From the NCBI RefSeq assembly GCF_000282635.1, contig NZ_AKIW01000002.1, positions 26,859 to 90,858 of the forward strand: 64,000 nucleotides of DNA, given 5' to 3'. Made by a program: the position numbers and the translations under genes. Source of the stretch: Variovorax sp. CF313 (lineage in GTDB: Bacteria; Pseudomonadota; Gammaproteobacteria; Burkholderiales; Burkholderiaceae_C). The notes beneath the pieces were generated by a model. That model saw only the letters and a list, made by a program, of their open reading frames with translations. It did not search any database and was not told the origin of the DNA. Positions 51,369 through 59,768 of the stretch are shown one piece after another; positions within the stretch are counted from its first letter, which is position 1, and every line of letters starts with the position of its first letter.

Positions 51369-51941
51369 ATGATAGGCAAACTGACCGGCACGCTCGCTGA
51401 GCGCAATCCGCCGCAGGTGGTGGTGGACTGCAACGGCGTCGGCTACGAGGTCGATGTGCCGATGAGCACGTTCTACAACCTCCCCGGCACCGGCGAGCGC
51501 GTGTCGCTGCTCACGCACTTCGTCGTGCGCGAGGACGCGCAGATTCTCTATGGCTTCGGCACGGCCGAGGAGCGGGCGGCTTTTCGCCAGCTCATCAAGA
51601 TCACCGGCGTGGGGCCGCGCACGGCCCTGGGCCTGCTTTCGGGCATGAGCGTGGGCGAACTGTCGCAGGCGATCACGACGCAGGAACTGGGCCGGCTCGT
51701 GAAGATCCCGGGCATCGGCAAGAAGACCGCCGAGCGGCTTCTGCTGGAACTCAAGGGCAAGCTCGGTGCCGACATCGGCCTGCCTGCGCACGCGGCGTCG
51801 GACGCGCAGGCCGACATCCTCCAGGCGCTGGTCGCGCTCGGCTATAGCGATAAGGAAGCTGCGCTCGCACTCAAGGCGCTGCCGAAGGATGCGACCGTGA
51901 GCGAGGGGATCAAGCTGGCGTTGAAGTCGCTGGCGAAGTGA
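51369..51941 (+). CDS. ruvA: Holliday junction branch-migration protein RuvA
   Basis: The 190-residue protein binds the four-way junction as a tetramer and directs RuvB. It has an N-terminal OB fold ([20 protein letters not shown]). Two helix-hairpin-helix motifs follow ([13 protein letters not shown] near 76-88 and [17 protein letters not shown] near 114-130), then the flexible linker and the C-terminal RuvB-binding domain (about 145-190). ruvC is not adjacent, and ruvB lies 6.8 kb downstream beyond a lipid gene cluster on the opposite strand. Confidence 0.97.
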   Translation: MIGKLTGTLAERNPPQVVVDCNGVGYEVDVPMSTFYNLPGTGERVSLLTHFVVREDAQILYGFGTAEERAAFRQLIKITGVGPRTALGLLSGMSVGELSQAITTQELGRLVKIPGIGKKTAERLLLELKGKLGADIGLPAHAASDAQADILQALVALGYSDKEAALALKALPKDATVSEGIKLALKSLAK

Positions 51942-52028
51942 GCGTGATTCAGGGCGCGCTCACGCCGACGGGGGGCATTCGTGGAGGGGAGCACCCGGTG
52001 GCCTTCGCACGCGCCCCAGAAGGGGCAC

Positions 52029-52616
52029 TCAGGGATGGATCTTCTCGCCCTTGGCCAGCATCTCCACGAACTGCGCAATGCGCCGCGCCCGCGTCTCGGG
52101 CTTCTTCGCGCCCTGGGTACGGAACAGCACCGCGAAGCGGTTGCGCGAATCGAGCGTGGCGAAGAACTTCGCGGCCTTCTTGTTCGCATCGAGCGCAGCC
52201 TGCAGGTCGGGCGGTACCGTCGCCGCACTGACGCCCTCATAGGCCGCATCCCAGCGGCCGTCGGCCTTCGCGCGCTCGATCTCGGCATGGCCGGCCGGTT
52301 GCATGCGGCCTTCGTCGATGAGCTTCAGCACCTTGGCGCGGTTGATCTGCGACCAGATACTGCGCCTGGTGCGCGGCGTGAAGCGCTGCAGGAAGTACTG
52401 CGCATCCTCGCTCTTGCGCTGGCCGTCGATCCAGCCCCAGCACAGCGCTTCTTCCAGCGCGGCGGGATAGTCGATGGAGGCGATGCCGCTCTCCTTCTTT
52501 GCGATGCGCAGCCACACGCCGGCGGCGCTGGCGTGGTGGCGCTTGAGCCAGCGCGCCCACGACGCAGCGCTGCTGCACTCGATCGGCGTGTCGTGCGGAA
52601 CGCGTTCCGTGCTCAC
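52029..52616 (-). CDS. YdeI/OmpD-associated family protein
   Basis: This 195-residue soluble protein belongs to the YdeI/OmdA group, sometimes called bacteriocin-protection proteins. Its N-terminal domain shows AALEEALCWGWIDGQRKSED and QRFTPRTRRSIWSQINRAK, with a C-terminal DUF1801-like half. The exact function is unknown. The GTG start at 52616 overlaps the stop of the CdsA-like gene (GTGA), so it is the last gene of the phospholipid cluster, whether or not it takes part. Confidence 0.82.
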   Translation of the reverse strand: MSTERVPHDTPIECSSAASWARWLKRHHASAAGVWLRIAKKESGIASIDYPAALEEALCWGWIDGQRKSEDAQYFLQRFTPRTRRSIWSQINRAKVLKLIDEGRMQPAGHAEIERAKADGRWDAAYEGVSAATVPPDLQAALDANKKAAKFFATLDSRNRFAVLFRTQGAKKPETRARRIAQFVEMLAKGEKIHP

Positions 52617-53569
52617 GGCACCCACCAATAGCGCAGCGCGTGGAAGTAGATCGGCGCCGCGAAGATCACCGAGTCGAGCCGGTCGAGCATGCCGCCGTGG
52701 CCCTCGATCATCGAACCCCAGTCCTTCACGCCGCGGTCGCGCTTGATGGCCGACATGACGAGGCCGCCGAAGAAGCCCATCAAACAGATGGTGAGCGCCA
52801 TCAGCGCCGCCTGCCACGGGTTGAACGGCGTGGCCCAGTAGAGCGCCGCGCCCAGCGCGGTGGCGCTTGCCACGCCGCCGACCAGGCCTTCCCAGGTCTT
52901 GGAAGGCGACAGCTCGGGCGCCACCTTGCGCCTGCCGAAGAGCTTGCCCCACACGTACTGCAGCACGTCGCTGCCCTGCACCACGATCACGAGGAACGCG
53001 ATCAGCAGCAGGTTGCGGCCCTCGAAGCCCGGAATCTGCAGCGTGAGCAGCGCGGGCACGTGGCTGATGCAGAACACGCACACCATCAGCCCCCACTGGA
53101 TCTTGGAGGTGCGCTCCAGGAAGCGCTGCGTGTCGCCGCCCATCGCCGCCAGGATGGGCAGCAGCAGGAAGGCATAGACCGGGATGTAGATCGAATACAG
53201 CCCGTACCAGTCGATCCAGATCAGGAAGTACTGCCCCGGCAGCGCGACGAAGAAGGCCAGCGCGATCGCCGCGTGGTCGCCGCGCCGCGTGTAGGCCAGG
53301 CTGATGAACTCGCGCAGCGCGTAGAACGAGATCAGGTAGAACAGCACGATCACGCCGCCCTTGCCGAAGGCGAAGGCAATGCCGATCACCGCCACCATCA
53401 CCCACCATGCATTGACGCGCGAGTTGAGGTTGTCGATCACCGAATGCGGCTGGCCGCTCGCCACCCGCCACTTGAGCAGCGCGCCGATGGACGAGGCCAG
53501 CACCAGCACGCCGAAGACGCCACCGAAGAGCCTGAGCGTGGTCCACGCGAAAGGAGAGAGCTCGATCAT
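52613..53569 (-). CDS. ynbB: CdsA-like phosphatidate cytidylyltransferase (YnbB-like)
   Basis: The 318-residue membrane enzyme has about eight spans and the CDP-diacylglycerol synthase signature. SPSKTWEGLVGG lies at residues 221-232, then a KRDRGVKDWGSMIEGHGGMLDRLDS run at 276-300. It should activate phosphatidic acid with CTP. It has the domain and size of E. coli YnbB, a CdsA paralogue, rather than of a housekeeping CdsA next to uppS/dxr. Its ATG overlaps the stop of the acyltransferase gene (ATGA), and its stop overlaps the YdeI-like start. Its presumed product is the substrate for the YnbA-like transferase encoded at the head of the cluster. Confidence 0.85.
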   Translation of the reverse strand: MIELSPFAWTTLRLFGGVFGVLVLASSIGALLKWRVASGQPHSVIDNLNSRVNAWWVMVAVIGIAFAFGKGGVIVLFYLISFYALREFISLAYTRRGDHAAIALAFFVALPGQYFLIWIDWYGLYSIYIPVYAFLLLPILAAMGGDTQRFLERTSKIQWGLMVCVFCISHVPALLTLQIPGFEGRNLLLIAFLVIVVQGSDVLQYVWGKLFGRRKVAPELSPSKTWEGLVGGVASATALGAALYWATPFNPWQAALMALTICLMGFFGGLVMSAIKRDRGVKDWGSMIEGHGGMLDRLDSVIFAAPIYFHALRYWWVP

Positions 53570-54276
53570 GCGGCCGTCCCTCCGTCCTGCCTGCTGTTGG
53601 GTTCGAGGCGGTCGTATTCGGGGCGCAGGTCGAGCATTGCCGCGCGCGCGCGGGCCAGGAACGACACCTTCTCTTCCCCTTCCGCCAGCGTGATCGGCGT
53701 GCCGAAGCGCACCGTGCAGGCCAGCGGAATCGGCACCAGCACGCCCTTGGGCAGCACGCGCTTCAGGTTCTCGATCCACACCGGCACCAGCCGCACGTGG
53801 GGGCAGGCGCGCGCCAGGTGGAACAGCCCGCTTTTCAGCGGTAGCAGGATGTCTTCGCCCGTGTTGCGAGTGCCCTCGGGGAACATGATGAGCGAGTCGC
53901 CGCCCTCCAGCGCGTCCTTCATCTGGTCGACCGGGTTGCCGCCCTGGCCCGAGCCGTCGCGCCGGATCATCAGCGCGTTGAACACGTCCTTGCCGATGAA
54001 GTTGCGCAGCTTCGAGGCTTCCCAATAATCCTGCCCCGCCACCGGCCGCGTGAGTCCGCGCAGGTCGGGCGGCAGCGTGGCCCAAAGCAGCACGAAGTCG
54101 CCGTGGCTCGTGTGGTTGGCGAAGTACAGCGTCTGCTCGGCCTTCGGCGTGGTGCCCGACCAGATGGCGCGCACCCCGGTCAGCAGCCCGGCGGCGCCGA
54201 TGATGAGCTTGCCGGCCACGACGGCGAGGCCGCGCCGCAGCACCGTGCTGTCGGGCTTTTCTGTCCTGTCGCTCAA
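53566..54276 (-). CDS. PlsC-type lysophosphatidate acyltransferase
   Basis: The 236-residue membrane-associated protein is a 1-acylglycerol-3-phosphate O-acyltransferase-like enzyme that can make phosphatidic acid. It shows motif I NHTSHGD with His55-x4-Asp60 and motif III FPEGTR at 132-137. One hydrophobic anchor lies near residues 18-34. A TTG start at 54276 with GGAGG seven bases upstream is preferred. The frame remains open for 37 more codons, but those are encoded by a GC-rich palindromic patch. It is the gene just before ynbB-like, overlapping it by four bases. E. coli ynbABCD has no such gene. Confidence 0.82.
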   Translation of the reverse strand: MSDRTEKPDSTVLRRGLAVVAGKLIIGAAGLLTGVRAIWSGTTPKAEQTLYFANHTSHGDFVLLWATLPPDLRGLTRPVAGQDYWEASKLRNFIGKDVFNALMIRRDGSGQGGNPVDQMKDALEGGDSLIMFPEGTRNTGEDILLPLKSGLFHLARACPHVRLVPVWIENLKRVLPKGVLVPIPLACTVRFGTPITLAEGEEKVSFLARARAAMLDLRPEYDRLEPNSRQDGGTAA

Positions 54277-54400
54277 AGTGCTGCCTCCGGCGTGCGCGCT
54301 TGGTTCGGTGCGCACCGCGGAACCGGCTTCGCCGGGCCGCCGGTGCGGCCCCCGGCGAGGGGGGAGGAGGCCACACGCAGTGGGCAAGCCTGGGGGAGAG
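54277..54400. repeat. GC-rich palindromic patch inside the lipid cluster
   Basis: This is the only sizeable gap within the cluster. It contains nested palindromes (ACCGGCTTCGCCGGG, GGCCCCCGGCGAGGGG) and encodes nothing recognisable, although all frames are open. It looks like a dispersed extragenic repeat and may carry RNA hairpins that alter expression of the genes after it. Confidence 0.4.
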
Positions 54401-54847
54401 TCATGACAAGTCCTGTGTCATCAAGGCAAGTAGGAACAGGGCGCTCTGGCAGGCCACCACGATGGCGTGGCGCTGCATGAGCTGGCGGGTGCCCTGCACG
54501 CGGTCGTCGAGCGGGCGGGGGGCGTGCTGCGACGGCGGCGGCTCGCGCAGCCCGAGGGCCGAGAGCGCGCGATCGAGCGCATCGAGCGAGGCGACGGTGC
54601 CGCGCGCGAGGCCGTCGAACAGGGCCTCGTCGAAGCGCAACCGGAACGCGAAGTAGCGCTCCAGCGCGCCGAGGATCACGATCGCGCCGAAGCCCATGGT
54701 GGCTGTGGTCGAGAGCGAGCGCAGCGTCAGCGCGAGCACCAGCGCCGAGATGCAGGTGAGCGCGAAGCCCCAGAGGGCCAGCAGCGCGATGGCGCGCAGC
54801 AGGCCTGCCAGCGCGGCGCAGGTGGTTCGTTCGTTGTCATCGGTCAT
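54401..54847 (-). CDS. Small membrane protein of the lipid cluster
   Basis: The predicted 148-residue protein has two adjacent N-terminal membrane helices (residues about 12-62, LLRAIALLALWGFALTCISA and ATMGFGAIVILGALERYFAF). A hydrophilic middle (70-120) follows, then a final hydrophobic segment AIVVACQSALFLLALM at the C-terminus. The start overlaps the end of the phosphatase gene by 11 bases. I do not recognise the family. The position suggests a scaffold or accessory subunit for the lipid enzymes, but that is only inference. Confidence 0.72.
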   Translation of the reverse strand: MTDDNERTTCAALAGLLRAIALLALWGFALTCISALVLALTLRSLSTTATMGFGAIVILGALERYFAFRLRFDEALFDGLARGTVASLDALDRALSALGLREPPPSQHAPRPLDDRVQGTRQLMQRHAIVVACQSALFLLALMTQDLS

Positions 54848-56186
54848 GGGGCGGCACCTCCGGCAAAGGCTTGAAGGGCTCCAGCGACAGGCGCCACGCA
54901 CCTCGCAGCACGATCTGCGGCCGTGCGCGGCGCACCGCGTCCTCGGCCTGGGCAGCACCGCCGGCCGCGCCGTAGCGGCCCAGCCAGGCGATCGCCGCGG
55001 CCGCGCTGCGCGAGAAGCCGAGCGCGCAGCAGACCCACACTGTCGCACCATCCGCGCTGCGCCGCTGGCCTTCGATGACGGCCGCCGCGCGCTGCAGGCG
55101 CACGGTGGGCGGCACTGTCAGGTCGAGCAGCGGCACGCAGCGCGCATGCGGCACGACGGCCGGCATCTGCAACTCGGCGCACAGGCTCACCAGCCGGGGC
55201 TGCCCGGCGGCCAGCCATTCGGCGTGCGTCGGGCGGCGGCCGAGCCGCAGGCCGGGCACCACCTCGACCGAGGCAGGCAGCCTGCGCGTCCAGAGCCAGG
55301 CGTTGACGGCGGCGCCGAGCCGGTAGGGCGCCAGCATCCAGCGCGCTGCCCAGGCCATGCGGCCATGGCCGTCCATTTGAAAGCCGCGGGCGCCGAAGCC
55401 GGCGTAGTTCAGCGCCACCAGCGCGAGCGATGCGGCCGGCCATGCGAGCCACAGCGCGACGCCGCCGCCACGCAGCGCGGCAGCCAGGAGCAGCGCCGCG
55501 CCGGCCGCGTAGAACCCCGCCAGCTTCCAGCGCTGGGCGTCCCGCGTGCAGCACCATGCGCGCGGCATCGACACCACGCGCTCCAGCGGCCACAGCCACA
55601 CGCAGAACAGGCCGAGCAGCGCGCCGGTCGGAATGTCGATGAAGTGGTGCTGCCACGTCGTGAGCACCGAGGCGCAGATGGCGAAGGCCCACAGGTGCAG
55701 CACCAGCCGCGCCCACAGGGGCCGAATGAACTGGCGGTACCAGTCCCACAGGATGACCGCCAGCGCGATGTGCAGCGAGGGCGCCTGGTTGAACGGCTGG
55801 TCGAAGCCGCGCAGCGCATTGAACAGGAAGGCTGGTGCCCCCTCGACCGGCGGCTGCCCGAAGCTGAAGTGCAGCGGCCAGACGATGAAGCAGCTGCAGG
55901 CGATGAGCGTGGCCGTCACCAACCGCAGCGCATGCCGGTCCAGCGTGTGCCGGCTGCGCGCGAGGAACAGCGACAGCGCGTAGAAGACGTTGATCGTCCA
56001 GTACGGGAAGATCGTCCACGGCCAGAAAGGCACCTGCCGCTCCCACTCGAAAGCCATCGACGGAACGTTGGCGCGCGTGGTGGCCCACCAGTTGGCGAGG
56101 CCGTAGGTCGCATAGAACAGCGGCCCCAAGAACACCAGCCATGCGGCCGCGCGCTTCCAGGGCCGTCGTGCCGCAGAGGCGGTCAT
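54837..56186 (-). CDS. ynbD: PAP2 - dual-specificity phosphatase fusion (YnbD-like)
   Basis: The 449-residue inner-membrane protein joins two phosphatase types. An N-terminal PAP2/acid-phosphatase membrane domain (about 15-300, several helices) has PSLH at 136-139 and His180-x3-Asp184 in WQHHFIDIPTG. A C-terminal dual-specificity/PTP domain (about 305-449) has Cys387-x5-Arg393 in CCALGFSRSA. The same architecture is found in E. coli YnbD, whose role is not established. It is a candidate to dephosphorylate a phosphatidyl-alcohol-phosphate made by the YnbA-like enzyme, as PgpB or PTPMT1 do. The canonical first PAP2 motif (Kx6RP) is not evident. It overlaps both neighbouring genes. Confidence 0.85.
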   Translation of the reverse strand: MTASAARRPWKRAAAWLVFLGPLFYATYGLANWWATTRANVPSMAFEWERQVPFWPWTIFPYWTINVFYALSLFLARSRHTLDRHALRLVTATLIACSCFIVWPLHFSFGQPPVEGAPAFLFNALRGFDQPFNQAPSLHIALAVILWDWYRQFIRPLWARLVLHLWAFAICASVLTTWQHHFIDIPTGALLGLFCVWLWPLERVVSMPRAWCCTRDAQRWKLAGFYAAGAALLLAAALRGGGVALWLAWPAASLALVALNYAGFGARGFQMDGHGRMAWAARWMLAPYRLGAAVNAWLWTRRLPASVEVVPGLRLGRRPTHAEWLAAGQPRLVSLCAELQMPAVVPHARCVPLLDLTVPPTVRLQRAAAVIEGQRRSADGATVWVCCALGFSRSAAAAIAWLGRYGAAGGAAQAEDAVRRARPQIVLRGAWRLSLEPFKPLPEVPPHDR

Positions 56187-57949
56187 TGCGCGACGCGCAC
56201 CGCCAGCGACACGGTGAAGATGCCCCACTCGTCGACCCGCTGGTCGATCTTGCGGAAGCCCGCTTCTTCCACCAGCTGGTCCATCTCGTGCTGCGTGCGG
56301 CGGCGCATCACCCAGGCTTCGCCCTGGCGGTGGCTGGTGAGGGCGCGCGCGATCATCTCGAGCTGCGGGTGCCAGGGCTGACCGGTGTAGACGAGATAGC
56401 CGCGGTCTTCCACCGCATCACCCACGCCCGCGAGCGAGCGGCGCACCATCTCGTTGTCGGGGAACAGCTCGTACAGGCCCGACACCACGGCCAGCGTGGG
56501 GCGCGGCGCCACGGTGGCGAGGCTCATGCGGTCGAAGGCGTCGGCCTGCACGAACTGCGCGACGTCTTCCAGGCCCTTCTCGGCGATGAGTGCGCGACCG
56601 TCGCGCACGTTGATGTCGCTGTAGTCGCGCAGCAGGATCGAGCTGGCCTTCACGGGGCTTGCGAGCACCGCATCGAGCACGTAGCGGCCATGGCCTGCGG
56701 CGATGTCCATCACGCGCACCTCGCGGTGCATTTCGGCCAGGCGCTCCATGGCGACGCGGATCAGCTCCTCGACATGGATCTTGCGCTGGCGGATGCCGCG
56801 CCAGCCGATGGAGTTCAGGTAGGTGTTGTCGATGGAGCGGCCGATGGCCGAGCTGCCCTGGGGGTGGTTGCGGTACACGTAGTCGAGCGTGCTGCCGGAG
56901 TCGAAGCCGGTGGCGTGGCCCAGCTTGATGCCTTCGGACATCGTGCCGCCCAGCTTCAGCCCGGCGCGGGTCATCGCCCAGTAGGCGCCGCGCGGCGACA
57001 GGGGCGACAGCGGCTCGGCCAGTGCGCGCGATTCGTCGGCCGTGTCGCCGCTCAGGTGCGCCTCGCGGCGGTCGACCGGCACGGCCGGCTCGTCGAAGCG
57101 CTGCAGGATGAATTCGCGGATCGAGGCCACCGCCGGCGCCCGGTCTTTCTCACCCAGCGTGTCGTGGAAGAAGCCCGGCAGCTCGGTCTTGGTTTTCACC
57201 GCGCTGCCCAGGCGCTCGAAGAACTGGTGCTGCGGCTTGTGGTGCACCACCCAGTCGGCGCCCGAGATCAGCAGCTGCACCGGCAGCGTGATCGCATTGG
57301 CGTCGGTCACCACGCGGTCGGCCGCCTCGTACAGGCCCAGCAGGATGTTGACCGCGATGGGTCGGGAGATCAGCGGGTCGCTCTCGTAGCTTGCGATGCG
57401 TTCGGGGTCGTGCGTGAGGAACTTCGCCTTCACGTAGCTGTTGACGAAGAACAGGCCGCGCAGCTTGTGCATCAGCCCGAGCCCGGCGCGCGCGAACGGC
57501 ACATACAGCTTCACCTTGAAGGCCGGCGAGGCGAGCGTGAGACCGCGCACCTTGGGTGCGTAGTCGTGCGCCCAGGTGGCGATCAGCACCGCGCCCACGC
57601 TCTGCGCGACGACGTGGATGTCCTGCTCGGGCACGCCGTGCGCGCTGCCGATGTGCTGCACGAAGGTCTGCACGTCGCGCACCGAGGTGCCGAAGCTGGG
57701 GCTGTAGCCGCGCTGCCCGGGCGAGCGGCCGTGGCCGCGCGCGTCCCAGGCGAAGAAGTCGAAGTCGGGCAGCTCCAGCTCGTCGACCAGATGCGCCATG
57801 CGTGCACCGTGCTCATGGCCCCGGTGGAACAGCGCGATGGCGCCGCGCCGCGTGGCGCCGGTGGCCGGCCAGTGGCGGTAGAAGAGCGATTCGCCGTCGT
57901 GCGTCTGGAAGTGATGCTCGGCGGCAAGGCGTGGAGTGGTGTCGTTCAT
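56183..57949 (-). CDS. ynbC: Alpha/beta hydrolase - methyltransferase fusion (YnbC-like)
   Basis: The 588-residue cytosolic protein fuses an N-terminal monoacylglycerol-lipase-like hydrolase (1-290) to a SAM-dependent methyltransferase (about 330-588). The triad is probably Ser117 in AQSVGAV, Asp232 in GADWVV and His262 in GFFHD. Motif I of the methyltransferase is [12 protein letters not shown] at 413-424, with Asp and aromatic positions in RDYSDINV and [11 protein letters not shown]. Length and domain order match E. coli YnbC, which is uncharacterised. The hydrolase may trim acyl chains and the other domain methylate a head group. It overlaps ynbD-like by four bases and follows ynbA-like by 32. 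Confidence 0.87.
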   Translation of the reverse strand: MNDTTPRLAAEHHFQTHDGESLFYRHWPATGATRRGAIALFHRGHEHGARMAHLVDELELPDFDFFAWDARGHGRSPGQRGYSPSFGTSVRDVQTFVQHIGSAHGVPEQDIHVVAQSVGAVLIATWAHDYAPKVRGLTLASPAFKVKLYVPFARAGLGLMHKLRGLFFVNSYVKAKFLTHDPERIASYESDPLISRPIAVNILLGLYEAADRVVTDANAITLPVQLLISGADWVVHHKPQHQFFERLGSAVKTKTELPGFFHDTLGEKDRAPAVASIREFILQRFDEPAVPVDRREAHLSGDTADESRALAEPLSPLSPRGAYWAMTRAGLKLGGTMSEGIKLGHATGFDSGSTLDYVYRNHPQGSSAIGRSIDNTYLNSIGWRGIRQRKIHVEELIRVAMERLAEMHREVRVMDIAAGHGRYVLDAVLASPVKASSILLRDYSDINVRDGRALIAEKGLEDVAQFVQADAFDRMSLATVAPRPTLAVVSGLYELFPDNEMVRRSLAGVGDAVEDRGYLVYTGQPWHPQLEMIARALTSHRQGEAWVMRRRTQHEMDQLVEEAGFRKIDQRVDEWGIFTVSLAVRVAQ

Positions 57950-57981
57950 TGAATCCCTGTGATCCTTGGATCTTGTCTTGT

Positions 57982-58599
57982 TCAGTGGCGGCCGGCCGCG
58001 TCGGCTTCGGCCAGCGCGCGGCGGATGCGGTTGACGGTGGTCCAGGCCACCAGCGCGGCCAGCAGCGGCATCAGCCAGGCCGTCCAGCCCGGCAGCGGCC
58101 AGCCCAGCGCCACGTACAGGCCGAGCGCGCCGAACACGAAGGCCCGGTCGCTCTTGCCCAGCGGGCCGTCGTAGCGGCGCGAGGCGCCTACCGTGGGGCC
58201 CAGCGCACCGGCGAATTCGCTCAGCCCGGCCAGCACGATCACCGCGCCGACCCAGAACGGGCTGAACGGCGCCACCAGCGCAAAGGGCAGGTAGAGCGCT
58301 GCGTCGGAGACCACGTCGGTCAGTTCATTGAGAAAGGCGCCCAGCCTGCTCTGCTGGTTGTGCTCGCGCGCCAGCATGCCGTCGATGGCGTTGAAGGCCA
58401 TGCGCAGGAACATCCACAGCGGAATGAGCGCGAAGGCACGCAGAGAAGGCGCCGTGAAGAAGAGCCGGAGCCCGAGCGCGACCGACACCACGCATGCCGC
58501 CAGCGTGACCTGGTTGGCGGTGACGCCCATCGCATGCAGGCGGACCACCAGCGGCCGCAACAGGGCCTGGAAACGCGGCTTCAGTTCGTAGATCGACAC
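57982..58599 (-). CDS. ynbA: CDP-alcohol phosphatidyltransferase-like protein (YnbA-like)
   Basis: The 205-residue, six-span membrane protein is of the CDP-alcohol phosphatidyltransferase family, which moves a phosphatidyl group from CDP-diacylglycerol to an alcohol. The family motif is Dx2DGx2ARx8Gx3Dx3D. Here it reads Asn70-x2-Asp73-Gly74, Ala77-Arg78, Gly87, Asn91, Asp95. The first and third Asp are thus Asn, while the second and fourth (proposed base) remain. An additional Asp99 follows. This resembles E. coli YnbA as I recall it. It is the first gene of the cluster, divergent from ruvB. The alcohol is unknown. Confidence 0.86.
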   Translation of the reverse strand: MSIYELKPRFQALLRPLVVRLHAMGVTANQVTLAACVVSVALGLRLFFTAPSLRAFALIPLWMFLRMAFNAIDGMLAREHNQQSRLGAFLNELTDVVSDAALYLPFALVAPFSPFWVGAVIVLAGLSEFAGALGPTVGASRRYDGPLGKSDRAFVFGALGLYVALGWPLPGWTAWLMPLLAALVAWTTVNRIRRALAEADAAGRH

Positions 58600-58626
58600 G
58601 TGCTGGCTTCTCCTCGCTTGTTATAT

Positions 58627-58665
58627 GGCCGGATACACGGCCGGAGCATTCTGCCAGTGTGGCAG
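58627..58665. promoter_or_regulatory. Paired palindromes in the ynbA-ruvB spacer
   Basis: The 99-base divergent spacer contains CTGCCA-GTG-TGGCAG (58651-58665, perfect 6-bp arms) and GGCCG-N6-CGGCC (58627-58642). Either could be a dimeric regulator's site for the lipid cluster or for ruvB. No LexA-type box (CTGT-N8-ACAG) was seen. Confidence 0.35.
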
Positions 58666-58698
58666 GCACTAAACTCGCCGTCGAAGAACCCCCTCGCA

Positions 58699-59763
58699 AT
58701 GACCATCCAGACCGACGACTTCGCGCCCGCCCCCCAACGCGTGGTGTCCGCTGCTCCCGCTTCGCCCAACGAAGAGGCGATCGAACGGGCCCTTCGACCG
58801 AAGCTGCTCGACGAGTACGTCGGCCAGGCCAAGGTGCGCGAGCAGCTCGAGATCTTCATCGGCGCCGCGCGCAAGCGGCAGGAAGCCCTCGATCACGTGC
58901 TGCTGTTCGGCCCGCCGGGCCTGGGCAAGACCACGCTGTCGCACATCATCGCGGCCGAGCTCGGCGTGAACCTGCGCCAGACCTCCGGCCCCGTGCTCGA
59001 GAAGCCCAAGGACCTGGCCGCGCTGCTGACCAACCTTGAGCCGAACGACGTGCTCTTCATCGACGAAATCCACCGGCTGAGCCCGGTCGTCGAAGAAATC
59101 CTGTACCCCGCGCTGGAGGACTACCAGATCGACATCATGATCGGCGAGGGGCCGGCCGCGCGCAGCATCAAGCTCGACCTGCAGCCCTTCACCCTGGTGG
59201 GCGCCACCACCCGCGCCGGCATGCTGACCAACCCGCTGCGCGACCGCTTCGGTATCGTCGCGCGGCTGGAGTTCTACACGCCCGAAGAGCTGGCGCTGAT
59301 CGTGCATCGCAGCGCGGGCCTGCTCAAGGTCGAGACCGACACGGCCGGCGGCTTCGAGATCGCCCGCCGCTCGCGCGGCACGCCCCGCATCGCCAACCGC
59401 CTGCTGCGCCGCGTGCGCGACTACGCCGACGTGAAGGGCAATGGCCGCATCACCGAAGACATCGCGCACAGGGCGCTCGCCATGCTCGACGTCGACCCGC
59501 AGGGCTTCGACCTGATGGACCGCAAGCTGCTCGAAGCCGTGATCCATCGCTTCGACGGCGGCCCGGTGGGGCTCGACAACGTCGCGGCCAGCATCGGCGA
59601 GGAGCGCGACACCATCGAGGACGTGATCGAGCCCTACCTCATCCAGCAGGGCTACCTGCAGCGCACGCCGCGCGGGCGCATCGCCACGCTGGCGGCGTAC
59701 CGGCACCTGGGCGTGGCGCCGCCTTCGGGCCGCGCCGAGGGGCCCGATCTTTTCGGCGCTTGA
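58699..59763 (+). CDS. ruvB: Holliday junction branch-migration ATPase RuvB
   Basis: The 354-residue AAA+ motor pumps DNA through the RuvA-bound Holliday junction. It has Walker [10 protein letters not shown] near 71-79, Walker [10 protein letters not shown] near 120, sensor I in LVGATTRAG, the arginine finger in PLRDRFGI and the C-terminal winged helix (about 270-345, with RTPRGR). The ATG at 58699 gives the family-length protein; the frame upstream is only open, not coding. It is 6.8 kb from ruvA, so the usual ruvAB pair is interrupted. Confidence 0.97.
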   Translation: MTIQTDDFAPAPQRVVSAAPASPNEEAIERALRPKLLDEYVGQAKVREQLEIFIGAARKRQEALDHVLLFGPPGLGKTTLSHIIAAELGVNLRQTSGPVLEKPKDLAALLTNLEPNDVLFIDEIHRLSPVVEEILYPALEDYQIDIMIGEGPAARSIKLDLQPFTLVGATTRAGMLTNPLRDRFGIVARLEFYTPEELALIVHRSAGLLKVETDTAGGFEIARRSRGTPRIANRLLRRVRDYADVKGNGRITEDIAHRALAMLDVDPQGFDLMDRKLLEAVIHRFDGGPVGLDNVAASIGEERDTIEDVIEPYLIQQGYLQRTPRGRIATLAAYRHLGVAPPSGRAEGPDLFGA

Positions 59764-59768
59764 ACCTT

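Noticed and set aside
51839..51856. GCTATAGC in ruvA as another copy of the short hairpin repeat
   Set aside because: There is no loop and no extra residues in RuvA at this point; it is a chance palindrome.
54837..55051. Longer form of the small membrane protein of the lipid cluster
   Set aside because: The added 68 residues are Arg/Ser/Pro-rich shadow of the phosphatase gene; the ATG at 54847 gives a clean membrane protein.
57556..58698. Extended frame ahead of ruvB
   Set aside because: It runs antisense through the YnbC- and YnbA-like genes with Arg/Ala-rich content; RuvB begins at the ATG at 58699.
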